From contig NZ_LBJC01000079.1 in assembly GCF_004114535.1 (NCBI RefSeq), positions 62,001-126,000 of the forward strand: 64,000 nt of DNA, written 5' to 3'. The DNA comes from Bradyrhizobium nanningense (GTDB lineage: Bacteria; Pseudomonadota; Alphaproteobacteria; Rhizobiales; Xanthobacteraceae). The notes under the pieces were generated by a model, which was given only the letters and a program-made list of their open reading frames with translations, was not told the origin of the DNA and did not search any database. Below, one piece after another: positions 1 to 7,934 of the stretch. The translations under genes and the position numbers were made by a program. The first letter of the stretch is position 1, and the number at the start of each line of letters is the position of its first letter.

Positions 1-991
1 AGCCGTTGAGAGCGGGCGCGCCGCCGAGATGGGCGTAGAGGATCTTCGCGTCCTTCTCGAAATAGCCCTTCTTCGCAAGGTCGATCAGGCCCTGCATCGA
101 CTTGCCCTCGTAGACGGGGTCGGTGATCATGCCTTCGAGGCGCGCGCTGAGGCGGATGGCCTCCTTGGTCTCTTCCGACGGCACGCCATAGGCGGGATAG
201 GCGTAGTCCTCGATCAGCACGACGTCGTCGGCGACGAGCTCCTTGCCGAGCTCGACGAGTTCAGCCGTGTTCTGCGCGATCTCGAGCACCTGCGCTTTCG
301 TCTGCGCCGGCGTGAAGGAGGCGTCGATACCGATCACTTTTCGGACGCGGCCATCGGCGGCGAAGCCGACCAGCATGCCGGCATGGGTGGACCCGGTCAC
401 CGTGCAGACGATGATGTAGTCGAACTTGAAGCCGAGCTCGGCTTCCTGCTTGCGCACCTCCTCGGCGAAGCCGACATAGCCGAGGCCGCCATATTTGTGC
501 ACCGAGGCGCCGGCGGGAATGGCGTAAGGCTTGCCGCCCGCGGCCTTCACTTCCTCGATCGCCTGCTCCCAGCTCTTGCGGATGCCGATGTCGAAACCGT
601 CGTCGACCAGGCGCACGTCGGCGCCCATGATGCGCGAGAGCATGATGTTGCCGACGCGGTCATAGACCGCGTCCTCGTGCGGCACCCAGGCTTCCTGCAC
701 CAGGCGGCACTTCATGCCGATCTTGGCCGCGACGGCGGCGATCATACGGGTGTGGTTCGACTGCACGCCGCCGATCGAGACCAGCGTGTCGGCGTTGGAG
801 GCGATCGCATCGGGGATGATGTATTCGAGCTTGCGCAGCTTGTTGCCGCCATAGGCGAGGCCGGAATTGCAGTCCTCGCGCTTGGCATAGACCTCGACAT
901 TGCCGCCGAGATGTTTCGACAGCCGCTCCAGCTTCTCGATGGGTGTCGGGCCGAAGGTCAGCGGATAGCGCGGAAATTTGTCGAGCTTCAT
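1..991 (-). CDS. acdS: 1-aminocyclopropane-1-carboxylate deaminase, 3' end cut by window start
   Basis: This is a fold-type II PLP enzyme that opens the ring of the ethylene precursor ACC to give 2-oxobutyrate and ammonia, which lowers plant ethylene around root bacteria. It reads without interruption for 330 codons from the ATG at 991 to the window edge; the family is about 337 residues, so only the last few codons are missing. The N-terminus MKLDKFPRYPLTFGPTPIEK is typical. Lys51 in the GGNKLRKLEY motif is the PLP lysine. Codon 295 is Glu and codon 322 is Leu, the pair that separates true ACC deaminases from D-cysteine desulfhydrases, which carry Ser and Thr there. The gene is divergent from the Lrp-family gene acdR, the arrangement known for controlled acdS genes. 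Identification is firm. Confidence 0.96.
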   Translation of the reverse strand, partial: MKLDKFPRYPLTFGPTPIEKLERLSKHLGGNVEVYAKREDCNSGLAYGGNKLRKLEYIIPDAIASNADTLVSIGGVQSNHTRMIAAVAAKIGMKCRLVQEAWVPHEDAVYDRVGNIMLSRIMGADVRLVDDGFDIGIRKSWEQAIEEVKAAGGKPYAIPAGASVHKYGGLGYVGFAEEVRKQEAELGFKFDYIIVCTVTGSTHAGMLVGFAADGRVRKVIGIDASFTPAQTKAQVLEIAQNTAELVELGKELVADDVVLIEDYAYPAYGVPSEETKEAIRLSARLEGMITDPVYEGKSMQGLIDLAKKGYFEKDAKILYAHLGGAPALNG

Positions 992-1134
992 GGGTCATCC
1001 CGATTGGTGTTGGTGCCGGCAGCTGCCTAGCATCATGCAAAAGAAATGTGCTCTCGAATGTTGCCCTAATATTGCGCCGTATCTTGCACTAATGGCGTGA
1101 GAGGCTGATAATTCTTCCATAATAGTAGCCTGGA
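992..1134. promoter_or_regulatory. acdS-acdR divergent control region
   Basis: This 143-bp gap lies between two divergently read start codons and is visibly richer in A and T than the flanking genes (for example around 1066-1074 and 1108-1123). In related systems the Lrp-like AcdR binds here and switches acdS in response to ACC, so it should hold both promoters and the AcdR site. I could not pick out a convincing symmetric Lrp box or a -35/-10 pair by eye. Confidence 0.5.
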
Positions 1135-1614
1135 ATGAAAGTTTCTTTCATGACATCTCGCCTCGATCGGATCGACCTTAAATTATTGAGATTGCTGCAG
1201 AATAACGGCCGGCTCAGCAATGCCGAGCTGGCTGAAACCGTTGCAATCAGCCCCGCCACCTGCCATCGCCGGACCCAGCGCTTGTTCGAGGACGGGTTCA
1301 TCGCCGCCGTTCGCGCCATGGTGGCGCCGAAGAAAGTAGCGAAGGGCACGCTGGTGATGGTCGGCGTCGTGCTCGACCGCTCGACACCGGAGAGCTTTGC
1401 CACCTTCGAGCAGGCGATCGCCAGGCTGAAATTCGTGCTCGATTGCCACCTCGTCGCCGGCGATTTCGACTATTTCCTGAAGATCCGCGTCGGCGACATG
1501 GAGGATTTCAACCGCATCCACGGCGAGCAACTCATCGCGCTGCCCGGCGTGCGCCAGACCCGCACCTTCTTCGTGATGAAGGAGGTCGTCGACAACGCAC
1601 CGCTGGAATTTTGA
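1135..1614 (+). CDS. acdR: Lrp/AsnC-family regulator of ACC deaminase
   Basis: A 159-residue Lrp/AsnC-type regulator. The N-terminal winged helix-turn-helix follows LDRIDLKLLRLLQNNGR (about residues 8-60, with recognition helix region ISPATCHRRTQRL), and the C-terminal half is an Lrp ligand-binding RAM domain with the typical GDFDYFLKIRV strand. Its place directly opposite acdS identifies it as AcdR, the ACC-responsive activator of acdS. An alternative ATG at 1150 (MTSRLDRIDL) would give a protein closer to the usual Lrp N-terminus; the sequence does not decide between them. Family assignment is certain; the symbol rests on position. Confidence 0.9.
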   Translation: MKVSFMTSRLDRIDLKLLRLLQNNGRLSNAELAETVAISPATCHRRTQRLFEDGFIAAVRAMVAPKKVAKGTLVMVGVVLDRSTPESFATFEQAIARLKFVLDCHLVAGDFDYFLKIRVGDMEDFNRIHGEQLIALPGVRQTRTFFVMKEVVDNAPLEF

Positions 1615-1675
1615 GCGCGGTACACCAAGCGCCCTCGTGCTAGATGGACGTCAGTTTTCAAGGAATCGCCGGATC

Positions 1676-2851
1676 ATGCCGATGGAGCCGCTTCCCTTCC
1701 GCCACTCCAATCCGGCCGGGCCCGCCTATCGGCGCGGCTGGGTCGACGAGGCCGTGGCCGCCATCGAGGCCGACCAGTGCCGAACCGCCGACACGCATCT
1801 GATCCGGCTGATCGTGCCGGCGCTGTCAGGCATCGACATCTATCTGAAGGATGAATCCACCCATCCGACCGGCAGCCTGAAGCATCGCCTCGCGCGCTCG
1901 TTGTTCCTCTACGCGCTCTGCAACGGCCAGATTGCCGAAGGCACACCCGTCATCGAAGCGTCATCGGGATCGACGGCGGTCTCGGAAGCCTATTTCGCAG
2001 AGATGATCGGCGTACCCTTCTATGCCGTGATGCCGCGCACGACCTCGGCGGAGAAGATCGCCGCGATCGAGCATTATGGCGGCAATTGCCACCTGATCGA
2101 CGATGGCCGCGCGCTCTATGCGGAAGCGGCCGCGCTCGCCGCTCGCCTGAACGGCCATTACATGGATCAGTTCACGTTCGCTGAGCGCGCCACCGATTGG
2201 CGCGGCAACAACAACATCGCCGAATCGATCTTCAGCCAATTGCAGGGCGAGCCGCGCCCGCTGCCGGACTGGATCGTGATGGGCGCGGGCACCGGCGGCA
2301 CCTCGGCCACCATCGGACGATATTTGCGCTATCGCCAGTATCCGACCCGGCTGTGCGTCGCCGATGTCGAGCATTCCGCCTTCTTCGATTGTTTCCGCTC
2401 GCAGGACCGCTCCCATGTTTGCGACCACCCGTCGCTGATCGAGGGTGTCGGCCGGCCGCGTTGCGAGCCCTCTTTCGTGCCAGGTGTGGTCGACCGCATG
2501 ATGAAGATCCCGGATGCGGCCACGATCGCGGCGATGAACGTGTTGTCGCGGCGGCTGCGTCGTCCGGTGGGCGGATCCACCGGCACCAATTTTCTGGCGC
2601 TGTGCCGGCTCGCCTCGGAGATGCGCCAGGCGAACGCGATGGGATCGCTGGTGACGCTGATCTGCGATTCCGGCGAGCGCTATCGGCAGACCTATTATGA
2701 GCCGGAGTGGCTGAAGGCGCGCGGCCTCGATCCGGCGCCGTTCGAGGCCATCTTGTCGTCGTTCCTTGCGACGGGCGAGCCGCTGACGCTCGCCATCGAC
2801 GACGTCGCAAATCCCCAGGGCGCGTTCGACGCGCCGGTGCCGCCGCAATAG
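1676..2851 (+). CDS. PLP-dependent cysteine synthase-family protein
   Basis: A 391-residue fold-type II PLP enzyme related to cysteine synthase and to Cds1-type cysteine desulfhydrases. Lys69 in PTGSLKHR is the expected Schiff-base lysine, EASSGSTAVSEAYFAEMIG resembles the substrate/Asn loop, and GAGTGGTSATIGRYLRY is the Gly-rich phosphate-binding loop. The C-terminal extension (ICDSGERYRQTYYEPEWL) is typical of the longer subfamily. The start was set at 1676 because AAGGA lies about 12 bases upstream and the next ATG (1682) has none; an upstream in-frame start at 1637 would add 13 unconserved residues. It is read in the same direction as acdR, 61 bases after it. The substrate cannot be told from sequence. 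Confidence 0.85.
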   Translation: MPMEPLPFRHSNPAGPAYRRGWVDEAVAAIEADQCRTADTHLIRLIVPALSGIDIYLKDESTHPTGSLKHRLARSLFLYALCNGQIAEGTPVIEASSGSTAVSEAYFAEMIGVPFYAVMPRTTSAEKIAAIEHYGGNCHLIDDGRALYAEAAALAARLNGHYMDQFTFAERATDWRGNNNIAESIFSQLQGEPRPLPDWIVMGAGTGGTSATIGRYLRYRQYPTRLCVADVEHSAFFDCFRSQDRSHVCDHPSLIEGVGRPRCEPSFVPGVVDRMMKIPDAATIAAMNVLSRRLRRPVGGSTGTNFLALCRLASEMRQANAMGSLVTLICDSGERYRQTYYEPEWLKARGLDPAPFEAILSSFLATGEPLTLAIDDVANPQGAFDAPVPPQ

Positions 2852-2935
2852 CTGCGTCCTTCGATCAATCCGCCGACCTGCTTGCCGGTGACGATCTGCG
2901 CGCTCATCACGCGTTTGCGGATGCGATCGGCTACC

Positions 2936-3841
2936 TCAGTTGCGCACGGCGTAGAGCGGCGTTCGCACCGTCACCTGATAGGACGGCTTCGGCGTCCAGG
3001 CGATCTGTGCGGTGATGCCGAACAGGCGGTTGTCGTTGTCGTCCATGCGATCGAGGTCGAGCCGCAGGATCGGCTGCGTGAAGGACTCGGCCAGCGTCCG
3101 GCCCGCCAGCTGCGCCCCGCCGAACGACTGCACGCCGAGGCGCCCGGTGAACTTCCAGTTGCTCGGCCATTGGTAATAGCCGCCGGCATAGAGGATCGTG
3201 TTCGACCGGATGCTGGCGAACGGGCTGGCGATGGCGGTGTAGGTATGTTGCAAGCCGGCCAGCCAGCCCCGCGTCTCGTCCTCGTCGAGCGCGTAGTCGA
3301 ATTCCAGGATGTTGTTGAGCGAATTCGTCATGCCCTGATCGTTCGGCACCGATTGCGTCAGGGTCGATTGCAACGTGATGGTCGGGATCGCGCCGCCATC
3401 CTGCCGGTGGAGGTCGGCCTGCACGCCAATATTCCAGCTCGTGATGTCGAACGTCGACCAGCCGCCGCCAATGTCGGTCGTCGTGCCCGTTACGCCGCCA
3501 TAGAGCGAGACGCGGTCGTTGACGTCGACGGTCAGCGGCAAGTCGACGGCAATCGATTTCGCGGCGGGCAGACCGTTCGACGGCGTTGCGCCTCTGCGCA
3601 CCGCCAGGGCTTCGAGCGCGGCCGACAGCGACGTCGTGCCGAAACCGAGCCCGAGCGCTCCCGCCGGAACCGACGCATAGGTCGTGCGCAGATCGAGATA
3701 GAGGTTCGGGGCCGCAGGCTTCGCCGGTGTGTCCTCCTCATCGTCGGCGGAGAAAGCGGCGCTGGCCGAAATCGTCAGGCAGGTCAGTCCCATCGCGACA
3801 GCGCGCAAGGTCGGACGATGCGATGTGCTGTGGGGGGACAC
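2936..3841 (-). CDS. exported protein, probable outer-membrane beta-barrel, unknown function
   Basis: A protein of up to 301 residues with an N-terminal signal peptide (hydrophobic MGLTCLTISASAAFSA, then an acidic mature start DDEED). The body alternates polar and hydrophobic residues in short strands separated by Gly/Asn/Asp turns, with many aromatic residues at strand ends (LYAGGYYQWPSNWKFTG) and a C-terminal stretch of strands ending YAVRN, which resembles small outer-membrane barrels. The 3841 start would be GTG and has no clear ribosome site; the ATG at 3793 is a possible shorter start but leaves a poor positively charged n-region. It is convergent with the PLP-enzyme gene and divergent from the small exported protein at 4022. 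I do not recognise the family. Confidence 0.6.
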   Translation of the reverse strand: MSPHSTSHRPTLRAVAMGLTCLTISASAAFSADDEEDTPAKPAAPNLYLDLRTTYASVPAGALGLGFGTTSLSAALEALAVRRGATPSNGLPAAKSIAVDLPLTVDVNDRVSLYGGVTGTTTDIGGGWSTFDITSWNIGVQADLHRQDGGAIPTITLQSTLTQSVPNDQGMTNSLNNILEFDYALDEDETRGWLAGLQHTYTAIASPFASIRSNTILYAGGYYQWPSNWKFTGRLGVQSFGGAQLAGRTLAESFTQPILRLDLDRMDDNDNRLFGITAQIAWTPKPSYQVTVRTPLYAVRN

Positions 3842-4021
3842 GTGACAATCCGACGCGTGGGCCGTGGTGGGCGAAATCGGGTGCTAGATGGAACGTGACC
3901 GCTGCCGCGGTCAAGCGCTATCCGCAAACCATGGACTGCTTCGAGATGCACGGCTACCTTGTCGTGACTGAACCGACACGCTCGCCGGCCGGAGCAGGCC
4001 GGACAATGGAGGACGACAGCC

Positions 4022-4267
4022 ATGACCACGTCACGCCGCATCCTGCTCGCCGGAATGGCAGGGCTCGCCGTCGCTCCGACCGCGGTAGCCGCCGCACCAG
4101 CGCCAGTGCGCGATGACACGACGGTTGCCGAAGAACGCTTTGCGCGCATGATTGCCGCCGCGCATGCGCCAGACGTCACCTGCGCCGGCCAGGCCGAACG
4201 CTATGCGGACGCACATTGGCCTGACTATGTCATGGCAGCCAGGGCCGTGCTCGACGCGCGCGTGTGA
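4022..4267 (+). CDS. small exported protein with Tat-like signal, unknown function
   Basis: An 81-residue protein. The N-terminus TTSRRILLAGMAGLAVAPTA has twin arginines followed by a hydrophobic run and an Ala-rich cleavage region, so it looks like a Tat or Sec signal peptide; the mature part would be only about 55 residues with a single Cys (VTCAGQ). An AATGGAGGACGACAGCC sequence gives a good ribosome site (GGAGG) about 9 bases before the ATG, which supports a real gene. It is divergent from the barrel-like gene at 2936-3841 and convergent with the esterase gene. No family is recognised. Confidence 0.6.
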   Translation: MTTSRRILLAGMAGLAVAPTAVAAAPAPVRDDTTVAEERFARMIAAAHAPDVTCAGQAERYADAHWPDYVMAARAVLDARV

Positions 4268-4273
4268 TTCGCT

Positions 4274-5209
4274 CTACTTCTCCACCGCTCGCCGCACCTG
4301 TTCGCCGATCTGCGACAGCACGAGCTGCGCCTGCGGCAGGATCGCACCCATGGCGTGGAAATTGTGAACCATGCCGTCGTGGCAGACATGCTCGACGGCG
4401 ACGCCTGCGGCGAGCAGCTTGCGGGCATAAGCGTTGCCTTCATCGCGCATCGGATCGTACTCAGCTGTGTGGATGATCGCGGTCGGCAGGCCGGTGAGCC
4501 GTGTGGCGCGCAGAGGAGACACGCGGGGGTCGGCCGTGTCGACGCCGTCAGGCAGATAGTCGGAAAGATCGGCCTCGATCGTGACGCGATCGATCAGATG
4601 ACCCTCGGCAAAGGCCTCCCGTGAAGGCGAGGTTTCCTCGAAGTCCAGCACCGGGCAGATCAGGCATTGCGCGGCGATGGCGAGCCCGGCGGTCTGCGCC
4701 GCCTCCTGGCATACGATCGCAGCGAGCGTTGCACCGGCGGAATCGCCGCCGACCACGAGGCGGTCCGCATCGATGCCGAGCGAGGCGGCCTCGCGCGCAA
4801 CCCATTCGGTGGCGGCGATGGCGTCGTCGACGGCGGCCGGAAATCTGTGCTCCGGCGCGAGCCGGTAGTCAACCGAGATCAGGCGGCAACCAGTGGCATG
4901 CGCCAGCGCCGCCGCGATGCGATCATGCGTGGCGATGCCGCCGGCGACGAGGCCGCCGCCATGAAAGAACACGAAGCCCGGTGCAAGCTCATCGTCATTT
5001 GCAGGCGTGTAGAGGCGATAGGGCACCTCGCCGGCACGGCCGGGCAGCATGCCGTCGCGCGTCGTCACATCCGGCGCATCCGCGCGCGCGAACTGCATCA
5101 GCTTGGCCAGCGATTGCCGCCGCGCCTCTACGCTCGGCCGGCCTCTCGCCTGCGGCGCAGCCGCGGCCATCATGGTCAACAAGCGCTTTGCGAGTGGATC
5201 GAGCGGCAT
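4274..5209 (-). CDS. alpha/beta hydrolase, hormone-sensitive-lipase-like esterase
   Basis: A 311-residue serine esterase of the HSL/bacterial family IV group. The oxyanion-hole motif HGGG (VFFHGGGLVAGG) precedes the nucleophile elbow GDSAGA, and the remaining triad residues are placed as expected (Asp in EYDPMRDEG, His in HDGMVHNF). Members hydrolyse short-chain acyl or aryl esters; the natural substrate is unknown. The start is set at the ATG at 5209 because GGGAG lies 6 bases upstream on the coding strand; a 9-residue longer reading to 5236 has no such support. It is divergent from ilvE. Confidence 0.88.
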   Translation of the reverse strand: MPLDPLAKRLLTMMAAAAPQARGRPSVEARRQSLAKLMQFARADAPDVTTRDGMLPGRAGEVPYRLYTPANDDELAPGFVFFHGGGLVAGGIATHDRIAAALAHATGCRLISVDYRLAPEHRFPAAVDDAIAATEWVAREAASLGIDADRLVVGGDSAGATLAAIVCQEAAQTAGLAIAAQCLICPVLDFEETSPSREAFAEGHLIDRVTIEADLSDYLPDGVDTADPRVSPLRATRLTGLPTAIIHTAEYDPMRDEGNAYARKLLAAGVAVEHVCHDGMVHNFHAMGAILPQAQLVLSQIGEQVRRAVEK

Positions 5210-5344
5210 GGCAAACTCCCTATCATTTGCCCTCATTATAGCCTGTTTGGCCTGTTTTACCCTCCGGGGGAGGGTGCTAGTCCGGCAGCAAATCGTTTAG
5301 AAATTGGGACAATAGTGCCCGGATATTTCCAAGGGAGGCCTGAT

Positions 5345-6232
5345 ATGGCCGAGATCAAGAAGCCGATCGAATATTCGCCGAGCTGGACCTTCTTCGAAGG
5401 CAAATGGCACGACGGCAACGTGCCGATCATGGGCCCGCGCACGCACGCGGCCTGGCTCGGCTCGGTGGTGTTCGACGGTGCGCGCGCGCTCGAGGGCGTC
5501 GCGCCCGATCTCGATCGTCACGTCGCGCGCGCCAATCAATCCGCGATCAATTTCGGCTTGAAGCCGGTGGTCGATACCGGCACCTGGCTCGGGCTCGCAA
5601 CCGAAGGCATTGCACGCTTTGCGGCCAATGCCGAGCTCTACGTCCGTCCGATGTATTGGGCGCAGAACGGCTCGGGCGGCGGCGTGCTGTTCGACCCTGA
5701 AACCACCAATTGGTGCCTGTGCATCTACGAGGCGCCGATGCCAAAGCCAGTCGGCAACGCCATCACCCTGTCGCCGTTCCGCCGGCCCACCGCCGAATGC
5801 GCACCGGTCGAGGCAAAGGCGGCCTGCCTCTATCCGAACAATTCGCGCGCCCTCGCAGAAGCCGCTTCGCGCGGCTTCCAGAACGCGCTGATGCTCGACA
5901 TGCTCGGCAATGTCGCCGAGTTCGGCAATTCCAACGTATTCATGGCCAAGGACAGCGTGGTCTATACGCCGGCTCCCAACGGGACGTTCCTCAACGGGAT
6001 CACGCGCCAGCGCGTCATCAACCTGCTTCGCGGCGACGGCATCAATGTGGTCGAGAAGACGTTGCGCTATGCCGATTTCCTTGCCGCCGACGAGATCTTT
6101 TCCACCGGCAATTTCGCCAAGGTCGCTCCGGTGATCCGCATCGACGAGCGCGAGCTGAAGCCGGGTCCGCTCTACACCAAGGCGCGAAAGCTCTATTGGG
6201 ACTTTGCGCATGCGGTGAAGCTGGCGGCGTAG
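5345..6232 (+). CDS. ilvE: branched-chain amino acid aminotransferase
   Basis: A 295-residue fold-type IV PLP aminotransferase. It interconverts Leu, Ile and Val with their 2-oxo acids using glutamate/2-oxoglutarate in the cytoplasm. The likely PLP lysine is in VEAKAACLYPNN and the cofactor-binding acidic residue in NVAEFGNSNVF, followed by the phosphate-binding NGITRQRVI; length is right for the short alphaproteobacterial form. AAGGGAGG lies about 7 bases before the ATG. It stands alone, divergent from the esterase. Because class IV aminotransferases overlap, a D-amino acid or related amine specificity cannot be excluded, but BCAT is the best call. Confidence 0.87.
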   Translation: MAEIKKPIEYSPSWTFFEGKWHDGNVPIMGPRTHAAWLGSVVFDGARALEGVAPDLDRHVARANQSAINFGLKPVVDTGTWLGLATEGIARFAANAELYVRPMYWAQNGSGGGVLFDPETTNWCLCIYEAPMPKPVGNAITLSPFRRPTAECAPVEAKAACLYPNNSRALAEAASRGFQNALMLDMLGNVAEFGNSNVFMAKDSVVYTPAPNGTFLNGITRQRVINLLRGDGINVVEKTLRYADFLAADEIFSTGNFAKVAPVIRIDERELKPGPLYTKARKLYWDFAHAVKLAA

Positions 6233-6259
6233 GCTCGCATACGCGCCAGGGAATCCGCT

Positions 6260-6360
6260 GTCATCGTCCGCGAAGGCGGACGATCCAGTATTCCAGAGGC
6301 AGCAATGATTGACCCGATGGGCCGCGGCGTACTGGATGCCCGCCTGCGCGGGGCATGACA
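6260..6360. repeat. compound palindromic intergenic element, family C
   Basis: Terminal hairpin CATCGTCCGCGAAGGCGGAC is followed by CCAGTATTCCAGAG, a spacer, then GCCGCGGCGTACTGGATG and a second, inverted GC-rich hairpin ending in CATGACA. The same core occurs in the opposite orientation at 32955-33060. The element fills most of the gap between two converging genes. Confidence 0.8.
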
Positions 6361-6368
6361 CCGACTTT

Positions 6369-6986
6369 TTAGCCGCGCTTCCGAAACCGGCCGAACTGAA
6401 ACGCCTGAGTCGAATCCCACGGCGTGTGGTGAACCTCGCTGCGCGTCTCGATCAGTTCGAACTCCGGCCCGAGGTCTGCCGCAAGGCTGGCGCTGTCATG
6501 GCGCTGCACCGGCAGGCCGCTGCATTTCTCCGGACCGTCGGGCGCAAACGTCGCGATGATGACGTGGCCGCCGGGCGCAACCGCAGACCGCAGGCGTGCG
6601 ACGTAAGCCGCCCTGTCGCGCGGGTCAGTCAGGAAGTGAAACGCGGCGCGGTCGTGCCAGACCTCGTAGGTCTTCGCCGGCTGCCATGTGGTGGCGTCGG
6701 CAACGATCCAGTCGACCATCGAAGCGGCTCCGCCGAGTCGCTGCTTCGCCGCATCAAGCGCATTGGCAGAAAGATCCAGCACGGCGACGTCGCGATATCC
6801 CTGCTGCAAGAGAGCGTCGACCAGCCGTGACGCGCCGCCGCCGATATCGATGATGGCGGCGGCGTGATCCCCCGTGGCCGCGCGGATCATCTCGAGCGAG
6901 ATCGCCGGGCTGTCCTGAAACCAGCTGACTTCCGCCTCGCCCTTGGTGGCGTAGACATGCTCCCAATGGGTGCTTCGGTCGGACAT
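6369..6986 (-). CDS. class I SAM-dependent methyltransferase
   Basis: A 205-residue class I methyltransferase. Motif I is IIDIGGGASRLVDAL (residues about 46-60), the acidic residue after strand 2 is in AVLDLSANAL, and the catalytic-region WHDRAAFHFLTDPRDR and later APGGHVIIATF strands are in place. The N-terminal HWEHVYATKGEAEVSWFQ and C-terminal HHTPWDSTQAFQFGRF match small methyltransferases of unknown substrate that are often mislabelled as thiopurine-like. ATG start at 6986. It runs parallel to phaR, 41 bases downstream of it. Confidence 0.82.
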   Translation of the reverse strand: MSDRSTHWEHVYATKGEAEVSWFQDSPAISLEMIRAATGDHAAAIIDIGGGASRLVDALLQQGYRDVAVLDLSANALDAAKQRLGGAASMVDWIVADATTWQPAKTYEVWHDRAAFHFLTDPRDRAAYVARLRSAVAPGGHVIIATFAPDGPEKCSGLPVQRHDSASLAADLGPEFELIETRSEVHHTPWDSTQAFQFGRFRKRG

Positions 6987-7027
6987 CGCGTATCCTCCGG
7001 CGCCTGACGCCAGGGCAAAAGGAGGGC

Positions 7028-7618
7028 CTATTCCTCCTTCTTCGACATCCGCTCCAGGCGTTCCTGCATTTCCTTCATCTGCTGGCGCAGATCGTCGATG
7101 TTGCTGTCCTTCGGCGTCTCCGTGGTCGCGTCGGACTCGGGCTCAGCTGACGTCGCCGAGCGCGGCGGGACGAAGGGCTTGAACATCGAGAAGGTCTGCT
7201 GGAACAGCTCCATGTTCCGGCGGACTTGTTCTTCCAAAGGAGCAAAAGGAGTGCCGGACAGCGTGTTGGCGATCTGCTTGCGGAACTTCTCTTGCTCCTG
7301 GGTCAGGGTCGCGATCGACTGCTCCAGATATTTCGGCACCACCATCTGCATGCTGTCGCCGTAGAAGCGGATCAACTGGCGCAGGAAGGTGGTCGGGAGC
7401 AGGTTCTGGCCGGCCTTGTTCTCCTGCTCGAAGATGATCTGGGCGAGCACCGAGCGGGTGATGTCGTCGCCGGACTTGGCGTCATAGACCAGGAAATCCT
7501 CGCCTTCCTTGACCATTGCGGCGAGGTCTTCCAGCGTCACATAGGTGCTCGTTCCGGTGTTATAGAGCCGGCGGTTCGCGTATTTCTTGATGGTGGTGGG
7601 TTGGTCTGATTTCGCCAT
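7028..7618 (-). CDS. phaR: polyhydroxyalkanoate synthesis repressor PhaR
   Basis: A 196-residue DNA-binding regulator. The N-terminal PHB/PHA accumulation-regulator domain is plain (TTIKKYANRRLYNTGTSTYV, then DLAAMVKEGEDFLVYDAKSG), followed by the second conserved helical region ITRSVLAQIIFEQENKAGQN and a C-terminal coiled-coil (DDLRQQMKEMQERLERMSKK). PhaR binds both PHB and DNA, and represses phasin and other PHB genes until polymer forms. It is divergent from phaA, separated by a 316-bp control region, which fits direct regulation of the biosynthetic genes. Confidence 0.95.
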   Translation of the reverse strand: MAKSDQPTTIKKYANRRLYNTGTSTYVTLEDLAAMVKEGEDFLVYDAKSGDDITRSVLAQIIFEQENKAGQNLLPTTFLRQLIRFYGDSMQMVVPKYLEQSIATLTQEQEKFRKQIANTLSGTPFAPLEEQVRRNMELFQQTFSMFKPFVPPRSATSAEPESDATTETPKDSNIDDLRQQMKEMQERLERMSKKEE

Positions 7619-7934
7619 GGGCTCTCACTTGCAAGCGCGGAGAACGGGAACCCGACGGGCAATGCCGCAGGGCGGGAAGAGTACGCAACGCAACAAAATA
7701 AGCATTTTCAAAGGGGTCACGCTACCGTTTTGTGCGGCACGGTTAATCGCGGAGCAAAATCTTGCTTGCGAAAGCGCCAAGAACGCTATTTTGAATGCGT
7801 TGCGGTATGAATTCGGTCGCCGGCCGATTGACATGCCTCAACGACGTTAACAGGATGGCTCACGAGACTGGCGAGCCTTTTCGTAAAGCCCCGCCCTGCC
7901 CCCTTTAAAGAACCTCAAGCCTCAGGAGATGCCC
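7619..7934. promoter_or_regulatory. phaR-phaA divergent control region
   Basis: This 316-bp gap must contain promoters for phaR and phaA. It has an A/T-rich stretch around 7685-7715, the short palindrome GTGCGGCAC at 7732-7740, and several TTGC repeats between 7760 and 7805. A TTGACA at 7828-7833 has no good -10 partner. PhaR of other bacteria binds TGC-rich palindromes, so the TGC-rich part is a candidate operator, but this is inference. A ribosome site AGGAG at 7924-7928 sets the phaA start. Confidence 0.45.

Noticed and set aside
29..1030. 333-codon plus-strand frame opposite acdS
   Set aside because: The minus strand encodes ACC deaminase with catalytic residues in place; the plus frame is a shadow.
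7732..7740. GTGCGGCAC as a defined PhaR operator
   Set aside because: Only a short palindrome; the consensus for rhizobial PhaR cannot be confirmed from one site, so it is mentioned only as part of the control region.
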